This document shows, piece by piece, positions 56,429 to 64,000 of a stretch of 64,000 nucleotides of DNA (positions within the stretch are counted from its first letter, which is position 1; each line of letters begins with the position of its first letter). A program made the translations under genes and the position numbers. The stretch lies in NCBI RefSeq assembly GCF_047948215.1, contig NC_134461.1, positions 90,726,245 through 90,790,244 of the forward strand. Reading direction: 5' to 3'. Source of the DNA: Lycorma delicatula (lineage: Eukaryota > Arthropoda > Insecta > Hemiptera > Fulgoridae). The notes under the pieces were generated by a model. The model was not told where the DNA came from and made no database searches. It saw only the letters and a list, made by a program, of their open reading frames with translations.

Positions 56429-56660
56429 ATTCTAAATTTATTTTTAATGCGCAGGGACAGCGCCTAAACGCCGTCCCCAAACTCAAAAATTGTACACCCG
56501 GAGTTTCTTCCCACGGAATATACGACGGGCGTGGTCCCGAATGCTGCCTTTATGATAACACAACCCGGTCACCCGGTTTTGATGATCACAGCACCAAGAA
56601 ATACATATTACAACGAAAATTTTCGTTCAACCTTAGAAATAACTACTTATAACTTATATT
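56429..56660 (+). other. GC-richer island, unassigned
   Basis: It includes gcgcagggacagcgcctaaa, cacccggagtttcttcccac and acccggtcacccggttttga, in marked contrast with the AT-rich flanks. The frame crossing it starts inside the foldback element. I cannot identify it; a fragment of an R1-like 3' end is possible. Confidence 0.3.
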
Positions 56661-57109
56661 CGAGAAGTTACAATCTAAGATTTAAAAATCATTAGATTAT
56701 CAATAGAAATTTAACTAAAATATTAAATTGCTTATTTACTAATATTAAAATATTAAATTAGTAATATTTAAATATTATTAATATTTATCAAATATTTAAA
56801 TTTGATAATTTACTAATATATGTTGAAATAATTTACTCCTTTAAGTAAAATGTAGTTGTGTTATTCTTCGCAAGAGAAATGACAGTACATAGTTTAATGA
56901 CAGTACATTGTATAGAAAAATCTGCCCGACCTTTTTTCAGTTTAAAACTGCTTTAAATTAATCAAGTCGTAATAAAAATTTTAATGAAAGAAAGCTACAT
57001 ATCATCGCAGAAATAGATTTTCTTAATGAATACAGGTTTTTTATATAAATATGTAATAAATTTCGATAAATATTTGTAATTTTAAATTTTTTATCCTCTA
57101 ACCCGTTTA
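56661..57109. other. AT-rich sequence, nothing recognised
   Basis: No feature is visible. Confidence 0.5.
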
Positions 57110-57380
57110 CGAATCGCGTCTTACAAGGGGATGGTACATCGGCGAGAATCCGACTTCATTTACTTTGTTTTTTTTTTTAATTTAAATATATTGATTTATT
57201 AATAATTTTTAATCTGTGATAACAAAAAATAATTATTCAGTAATAGCAAAGAAAAAATATATATATGAAAAAAATCAGAAGTTATTAATGAAATAAAATT
57301 TTATCTACTTTTCATTTTAAAAAAATGTTTATATGTAATAAAAAGGCGTACAAGGAAGTCATGTTGTGTCCACATCAGAT
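57110..57380 (+). repeat. Dispersed repeat R5
   Basis: It runs from cgtcttacaaggggatggta and gagaatccgacttcatt through the AT-rich core to aggcgtacaaggaagtcatg and gtgtccacatcagatt, matching 8318-8575. Confidence 0.72.
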
Positions 57381-57789
57381 TATTTAAATGTAAGTAATAG
57401 ATGAAAAGTTTTCTTTATCAATAACCAGCAAATCGGTTGTTACCTCTACAGTCGCGACATTAATTCGAAGTCTAGTCTAGTCTTAATTCGAAGTATTTCA
57501 ACAAGATCAGCAGGCAAAGGTTGTACATAAACCCGATGTTTATTGAAACCCCATAAGAGAAAATTTGTAATTAAACGTTTTTCTTTTTCAAAATATATTA
57601 ACTACTGATAAATGTTTAAATAGTACTTATTAATTTTCTTGTTTAAATCTCTGAATCTTCAGAATTCATCTCAACGTGTACGTAAATATTATTTAAATAA
57701 TTTTCATAAATGCCTTCTAAATTTTGTTTCATTTTACATATTTATTATCATCTTTTTTTTGCCTGATGAAATAATTTAACATATAAATT
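57381..57789. other. AT-rich sequence, nothing recognised
   Basis: No gene. tagtctagtcttaattcgaa shows a short local duplication near 57467-57495. Confidence 0.45.
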
Positions 57790-57920
57790 GAAGCTTGTCC
57801 GCTTAAATGTAGAAATGGAATTTTGTAGCGTATGAAAAATGATATGCCTGACCGGGATTCAAATCCGGGACCTCCGGATGAACGGCCGAGACGCTACCAC
57901 TCCGTCATCTAGGTAGGCAT
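57790..57920 (-). mobile_element. SINE1, tail type B, in inverted duplication copy 2
   Basis: Minus strand. Head: gatgacggagtggtagcgtc (A box) and cccggatttgaatcccggtc (B box). Body: catttttcatacgctacaaa and gacaagcttc. The head extends beyond the break seen in copy 1 at 53543. Confidence 0.85.
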
Positions 57921-58283
57921 TTTCTATCTTAACGTATTTAATGTTATTTCATGAGTTAATATTGTAATTAATATGGATTTTAATGAAATTTATGTTTTAT
58001 TTTTAAATTTATTGGGCATTTTGTGATGCTGCTCTAATCAAGGATTTATACCAGTTTCTCTTTTTCCATTCAGACAAATTTTGGATAGTTCTTTTTTTTT
58101 TATCCGTAGAGTAATCTTGACAATGTCATAACCACAATTTTCTTATTAATATTAATTTTAGTAAAGAATAATTATTTGTTTGTTTTTTGTTTTTTTTTAC
58201 CAAATAACTAGATTACTGGTTTTGATTAACTTAATAAAAAAAAAATATGTATACTAATTAAAATTAACAATTATTACAAGTTA
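57883..58283 (-). repeat. Inverted duplication ID1, copy 2
   Basis: This is the reverse complement of 53145-53543, including the first part of the SINE1 head. Differences are a few substitutions and length changes in A/T runs. The two copies are 4.3 kb apart. Confidence 0.88.
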
Positions 58284-58309
58284 TATTGATATTTGTAGCA
58301 AAAAAATGA

Positions 58310-58430
58310 AAAAATCAGAAGTTATTAATGAAATAAAATTTTATCTACTTTTCATTTAAAAAAAATGTTTATATATAATAAAAAGGCGTACAAGGAAGTC
58401 ATGTGGTCTCCACATTAGATTTTTATTTTT
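58310..58430 (+). repeat. Dispersed repeat R5, 3' part
   Basis: It begins cagaagttattaatgaaat and ends ggcgtacaaggaagtcatgt and gtctccacattagat. It is very close to 57277-57378, in the same orientation, about 1 kb away. Confidence 0.78.
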
Positions 58431-59241
58431 TATATAACTACTGGCATTAATAATAATAATATATTAATACTGTATCAATTAAAACAGATGATTCAGTTAA
58501 ACATCTGAAGTAAAATTAATTTAAAAAAAAATATATTTTTAAAATTTAAATAGCTAAAGTTTAATATTTTAATTTAGCATAAAGTGGGAATACCAGACAA
58601 GAAACAGACATCACCAGATGGTTTTAAAACGTTGATTAAAACGTCCACAGTTAATCCAACACACGTGGCTATTCATGTTACGCCATCAATTGAAACTAAT
58701 CCAAACATTTCAGTTATAGTTTAATTTAGTTATGAAACAAAGTAATAATCTAACCGGTACGTGAATATTGCGATTTAACCATTAATATTATTTACTAAAT
58801 TAATAATTATCAAAATTATTTTAATAAATATAACATTAATAGTTTTTTATGAAATTCAGATTAGAAAACAACTTTAGTTAGATTAGTAAACAACGGAAAT
58901 TTTAATTTTAGCAAAATTACGTTACTTTTCGGGAAGTTATTTAAAAAAAAAAAATAGTAGAAAATTTTAATTACCTACACAGCCATGAACGATAATCATT
59001 CATCAGTAAAAAAAAGTAGTCGAAGTATTATATTATCTGCAGTATAATTTATTTTACGACTTAGATATTAAGTTACAGATGAGCAACCAAGATAAATACC
59101 ATAACTGTAAAAAATAATTTTTGTAGTTGGTTTTGGTTATGTTGCGTTATTTTTCTTTTGCTGTTCTATTTTTTTTTGTAAATGTTTATCACACAACTAT
59201 CAAGTTAGCATTATTGCTTATAATTATAAATATAATCTAAC
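58431..59241. other. AT-rich sequence, nothing recognised
   Basis: The segment at 58580-58720 is less AT-rich (catcaccagatggttttaaa, caacacacgtggctattcat) but has no motif. Confidence 0.4.
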
Positions 59242-59325
59242 TAAACTTAACCTAAGCCCGCTTCGCTCTGTAACCTTGACTAGCAAGCAAAGCGAGTGTA
59301 CGTTAAGTTTGGTTAGATTATTTTT
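59242..59325. repeat. Short terminal-inverted-repeat element
   Basis: ataatctaactaaacttaac pairs with gttaagtttggttagattat at the other end with one mismatch. Inside, cgcttcgct and agcaaagcg form another partial pairing. About 84 bases in all, without coding. Confidence 0.75.
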
Positions 59326-59514
59326 TTAATTTCTTTGCAAATGGTAAAAGTTTCAAAAATATTAAAAAATGAAAATTTTAGGTCAATATGTAGTAGGTAA
59401 TTTACTAAAAAAAAACCATTGTTGTTTTTTTAATGAGTTTAAATAGTTATTCTTAAAAAAAAAAAAAACATTGTAGAGGGAGAAACAGAAAATACCCAAA
59501 AAATATCAATTCTT

Positions 59515-60248
59515 TCATGTATATAAATAAAAATGAAAATGTTCGTTAGTTAAAAATCTTAAATCTCCGAAAGTACTTCAACGATTGCTTTGAAATTTTG
59601 ACACAACGTTGCATTCGAATACGCGCGTATTTTATATACCTAAGATGTCACACCTGTGACAAGTAAAAATATGCTTTTTTGAAAAACAGCGCTGTCTGTT
59701 GGACGTAAAAGCAACACACGCTATACTAAATATTTTACGATTCTATTTCATTGTTTCCAATATGTCAGCTATAGACTAAAAAGCTACTGGACCGATTTAA
59801 GTGCAGGGAAAAAGGAAGAAAGGAAAAATCGAAAAAGGTAAAAAGGAAGAAGGTAAAAAGGGACAATGGAAAAAATAAAAATGGGGAAAAGAAAAAAACG
59901 GGAAAAGGAAATGGAAAGTGGAAAGGAGAATAAAGAAAAGTGAAAGGGGATGAGGAAGGGGGAATGGAAATAAAGGGAAAATGTATGAAGGAAAGGGAAA
60001 TGTGTAGAAAGAGGGAAATGGGGAACTTAAACCGGAAAATGGGTGAAATTGTAAGGGGATGCGGTAAAAATGAAAAGTGAAAAAAATAAGGGAAAGGAAA
60101 AGGAGGAAAGGGTGAATGGGTAAAAAGGAAAAAGGGAAAGGTTACATTTTGTGAAGTTGTAAATGTTTTATCAAACTTTCAATTGTGTTCGTTTAATCTA
60201 TATATATTCTTAAATCTAGCAATAGCGAAACAGTGCCGGGTCTGATAG
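59515..60248 (+). mobile_element. Non-autonomous Helitron, copy B
   Basis: It parallels copy A at 32.1-33.0 kb: tataaataaaaatgaaaatg start, then gacacaacgttgcattcgaa, aagatgtcacacctgtgaca, gttggacgtaaaagcaacac, ctactggaccgatttaag, the purine tract, and an end caatagcgaaacagtgccgg. Copy A ends CTAG; copy B has the decayed gatag. The exact 5' TC is uncertain. It lacks the SINE of copy A, so the SINE in A came after the two copies separated. Confidence 0.82.
59805..60145 (+). repeat. Polypurine tract in Helitron B
   Basis: About 340 bases, almost all A and G on the plus strand, in irregular aaaggg and ggaaa units, in the same place as the tract of copy A. Confidence 0.94.
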
Positions 60249-60755
60249 TGAAAAATAAACTTATATTGCAAAAAGAAATTGAAATACACACAGAAAACTA
60301 ATATTTTTCGGATATACGTTTATAAAAACAGATTTTTTTCTTTTGCTGTGAAGAACTACTTTAAAATTTCTCCAAGTATTTTAGATTTATACGACTACAC
60401 AGAATATTAATACTACTAAAGCTTAGAATGTAATGTCCATGGGTAATGTGATGATGGATCATTTTCTGGTAAAGTTTAAGCACCATAGACAACTTTTTAG
60501 TTATTATATTTTTCTAAATACTAATAATAATAAAAATTTATGTTGCCGTAATCATTATTATTAGTTTATGTATGAATGACTTGTCAGAGTGGCTGATGTA
60601 ATTTGACATTGTTATTTACGATGTATTCATAATCTTTACTCATTTATATGTTGAATAATATAGCTTACCATCTACATAGCTTCTATATAATGTATATTAC
60701 CGACCATAAACCAATATATATATATATATATTATAACTTCGTAGCTTCGTAACTT
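60249..60755. other. AT-rich sequence with a (TA)n tract
   Basis: No gene. A (TA)n run lies near 60714-60731. Confidence 0.55.
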
Positions 60756-60895
60756 CGAGTTGTAGTTGTGTAGCTTCTCTGGTACTCTGCCTTTCATCTT
60801 TAAGGTTTTAGGTTCGAATCCCGATCAGGCTTAGCATTTTTCACACGCTAATAAATTTATTTCTCATCATCATAAAAAAAGAGAGCCCGCGTACT
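60756..60895 (+). mobile_element. SINE1 copy, short tail
   Basis: Plus strand. Head: ttgtgtagcttctctggtac (worn A box) and taggttcgaatcccgatcag (B box), then agcatttttcacacgctaat, ttctcatcatcat and an A run. The tail is shorter than type A and lacks the ccggagg motif. Confidence 0.75.
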
Positions 60896-61999
60896 AGAGT
60901 TATAACTGTACGTAAGTCTGAAGTTGCCCGAGAAAAATAAATAAATAATATTTTTACATCGTATTTAACTTTGCAAGTACATTAAAGATGAATCAGTGTG
61001 TTTAGACAGACATTCAGTATGTATAAATTAAGTCAAGAATAAAATGTAGACAATAAATCTTACAAGATAATGCAAAATTGTGTATTAGCCATAAGTTAAT
61101 ATATTTTATCACTGTATCCGTGATTTTAAATGAATCACGTTTTATAATATTTTATTACTTTTAAGAGTAATAAATATTGTAATGCGATAGTATGTATTGC
61201 GTAGCATAAATAAAATATTTTTACGATGAACTTGTCAGTTGTAATTTTGATTCATAACATAATTATTACGCCATTAGTTGAAATAAATTTTAAATAATTT
61301 AACTGACCAGAAAATTAACTCAGGAATATTTTGTTTGTTTTATTTTATTGATTATATTTAAATGTAAAATATCTAAATTCAAGTAAAATTGAAAAAAAAA
61401 AATTGTTCGCAATTCTATGGGAACAAAATGGAAAAGTGATTTGCGTTGACAAATAAAAATTTTAACATTACTTAAAAAAGAAGAAGAAAATCGCGGGTTG
61501 AGCAATTTTGGAGCATTTTTTTATTGGGATAGGTGATCGGGTATAATTATAAACTAAGTGATAATATTTATACAAGATAAAGAATGCATACAGGAAGCAT
61601 AATAATGTAATAAAGTTTATTAACAATTTGTATGTTCTAAGGAACAATTGCGTCTAAAATCCGAAATATTTTACGTGTATATTTTCTGGTGGGTAAATCT
61701 ATACATCTGACGTGGGTCATCTTGTCACTGAAAATATTTTTCTACGATACCAATAAATAATTGAAAGACATTTAAAACAAAATACTATGCTTCTAAAAGA
61801 AAAAAAATCTCAGTAGGTAATACGCCCATTTACTACTGTTTGTTACGTAAAACGTTCATTGGACGAGTAATGAATTAGTAATTGATTATTATTATTAATT
61901 ATATTTGTAATGACAAAATGAAAGAAACGCTATTGGTATCTGACCCGTATGTTTCGTTATTTTAACTCAAAAAATTAAAAGAATATCGAACAAAACCAA
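60896..61999. other. AT-rich sequence, nothing recognised
   Basis: No gene or element motif is visible. Confidence 0.5.
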
Positions 62000-62680
62000 A
62001 ATAAACTATTTAACATAGGTGGCACTCGTAAATTTTCCAGTACCGGAACACTTGAATTTTTCTTAAAGCAGACCGCAAAAATTTGGTCCACAGCCACAAG
62101 CGGCTGTACACTCATTTCGATGTTTACATTGATAAAAAGCAAAACTTATCTTTTTTAGTCAAATATTTAGCTTTTTTCGTGAATTAGATTGTTAGCCACT
62201 TATTTTGTCACCGTTTGTCTACGGATACCAAAAGCAAGGACCATTTTCGTGTAGCTCTGATTTTTATAATTTACAGCAATGTCCATCGTCACGTATCATT
62301 CATGGAAGCGATATATTTCATTAAGAGATGTGACAACAACGAACAACGAATACTTAATATAAAAAAAAATGTAGGCCAGAATTTAAGTTAAAATAAATTT
62401 TATGTGAAAGGACAATTTTTTTTTAATTTTTCCCCAAAAAAAAGCAGTTTCGAAATAGCTTTCTGGCATAGTAAACCCCTAATTAACACTCATGCTGGTG
62501 TGCCATAATTTATAATCATCCCTTTCTTTTTCTCAATGATTTCGGTGTCGTGTAAAATAATTTTGAAATTTTGCCACGCGAAATTATATTTTTGACGTTT
62601 ATGGGAAGCTATTATCAAAGAAGCTATTGCAAAGAAGCAATCTTTTACTGCGGTTTCTTCATACATTTTTCGTTCCTTTC
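62000..62680 (-). other. Possible DNA transposon relic (very uncertain)
   Basis: On the minus strand near 62200-62290 one frame reads DIAVNYKNQSYTKMVLAFGI then RRQTVTK before a stop. This has the spacing of a transposase helix-turn-helix (polar, then SYxxxAxxFGIxRQTV). No catalytic motif is attached, so I leave it as a possibility only. Confidence 0.25.
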
Positions 62681-63640
62681 TTTCTTCTTAATATAATCCG
62701 TTTCCTTTATTCTAGATCTCTCCTTTTCAAAAATTTATGGATTTTGCTAGATTTACACTGAATAAATTCTTGGGATCTTTCTATAAGCAACGCTTGCTTG
62801 GTATTTGTGTAATTGGTAAGGAAGGAGGTCAGTGTTTGGACCAATCCAAGGTCGGTGACAATAGAAAAGCCCAACCTAGAGCTTAGATGCTTATTGGATA
62901 ATATTTTAATCAGTCTTATACGTAAATGATATATGAAATTTTTAGGGTTAACTCCAAATTTGGAAAAATGAAGATGACGACTTCCTTAAATGTATTTAGT
63001 GATGAGTAAACATTTCATCTTGGTGGAAAAGTCAACATATGCGTACCTGAGGGATGATAAAATCCCCACGAACTCTTACAATGCGTAAGGGACTACCCAA
63101 AATTAAGTTTTTCGTTTTGTGTGAGATATCTCGAGGACAAGTATACAAGCTGTTCTTTTCGCTGAAGCAAGCGTAACTGGAGTTGCTTATAAGGGCTCGT
63201 CCCTCAATTGCAAGATGAATCAAATAATTTTATATGGAAACAAGATCGTCTCTCTCTCCTTACTGGAATAACTAAGTGCGGGATCGGTTGAGTGACTTTT
63301 CCCTAACCGTTGGCTCGGTCGGCACAGACCCAATGTACAGAATGTTTGTGGTGCCCTTCAAGGTCACCAGATCACAGACCCAATCTGATTTTTCCCTTTA
63401 GAGTTTTATAAAGGATCTTATGTGTACGCATCCTTCCGATACGAGGAAGAGGATTGAAGCAGTTAGTTGTCGCTTGCATTTCTCCAGACATGCTGGTTTA
63501 AGTACTGGGCAACTTCTACTATCAGTCTGATGTGTACTGCGTGACGTAAAGTGCTCACGTTGAACACTTTAGGGGAAACTTTAAGAGGTTTATTTTGTTT
63601 GTGATTGTAAGTCAAAGTTAAGACAAATTAAATAATCCTG
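62681..63640. other. Unassigned, less AT-rich island
   Basis: Composition is nearer balance at 62820-63590 (ccaatccaaggtcggtgaca, gttggctcggtcggcacaga, ccttccgatacgaggaagag). A 63-codon minus frame (63032-63223) has no motif. acagacccaat occurs twice (near 63324 and 63374). It could be a retroelement end or single-copy DNA. Confidence 0.35.
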
Positions 63641-64000
63641 ATTTAAAAATAAATAAATAAAATCAAATATAAATAAATAACATAAATATTACATAATATA
63701 ATAATAATAATAATATTATTATTCATAAAATATAAATATCGTGGTTTTTGAATAACCTTGATATTCAAAAAACCCCGATTTTTTTTTATATACTATGTAT
63801 TATGCAAATTTTATATTGTTACTGCTACAGGTTACTTTTCATTATTTCAAAATAATGATGGGTCTAAACAAAGGAAATAAAGTTAAATACGTAGCTTGTA
63901 GTTTAAAAAAAATATATAATACGTTCTCGATATCTCATTATTTCTTATTAAACTTACCTCCAATCCGGATGCAAATTTTTGTCAAAATTTTTACGCGTTT
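63641..64000. other. AT-rich sequence with an inverted repeat
   Basis: tcgtggtttttgaata (63739-63754) nearly pairs with tattcaaaaaaccccga (about 63762-63778). Otherwise simple AT-rich sequence. Confidence 0.5.

Noticed and set aside
56065..56652. Two frames of 91 and 103 codons on opposite strands
   Set aside because: They start in opposite arms of the same palindrome, so their peptides mirror each other; no family motif.

Overview
This window looks like intergenic DNA from a large, AT-rich, repeat-filled insect genome. I infer an arthropod from the mix of mariner/Tc1, hAT, pogo-like and Helitron DNA transposons, R1-clade and other LINEs, and tRNA-derived SINEs; a hemipteran is plausible but not proven. 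I recognise no host gene, no ribosomal RNA gene and no convincing functional tRNA gene. Almost every open frame over 60 codons is a transposon fragment or chance. The longest credible frame, 287 codons on the minus strand at 36.9-37.7 kb, is the end of a young R1-type retrotransposon.

Layout. 0-5.2 kb: a dead mariner (minus) and a decayed R1-like LINE end (minus). 5.2-9.8 kb: AT-rich DNA with a small MITE and dispersed repeats. 9.9-14.4 kb: a non-autonomous hAT element with its 8-bp target duplication, a pogo/CENP-B-like transposase relic that carries an inverted copy of part of itself, and a Tc1/mariner relic of the DUF4817 type. 15-19.6 kb: SINEs, a LINE tail and a 700-bp dispersed repeat that recurs at 43.9 kb. 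21.4-22.8 kb: a mariner of the cecropia/SETMAR type split by a SINE. 24.7-30.7 kb: several SINEs, a 5'-truncated LINE with target duplication, and two almost identical 106-bp segments 3.7 kb apart. 31.9-33.5 kb: a long inverted-repeat element split by a Helitron that is itself split by a SINE. 34.5-44.6 kb: SINEs, the young R1 LINE, a DUF4817 transposase scrap and further LINE tails. 47-48.9 kb: a LINE reverse-transcriptase relic split by a SINE. 50.5-51.5 kb: a Helitron relic. 53.1-58.4 kb: a 400-bp inverted duplication flanking a Helitron helicase fragment, a degenerate tandem array, a LINE relic and a 350-bp foldback element. 59.5-60.9 kb: a second polypurine-rich Helitron and a SINE. 62-63.6 kb: unidentified sequence.

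The window is best read as a layered record of insertions. Target-site duplications and exact empty-site reconstructions give the order of events: the SINEs are among the youngest insertions, sitting inside a mariner, a LINE and a Helitron. Two SINE families with different tRNA-like heads share one 3' tail, which suggests that one LINE mobilised both. No operons or host regulatory elements could be supported.
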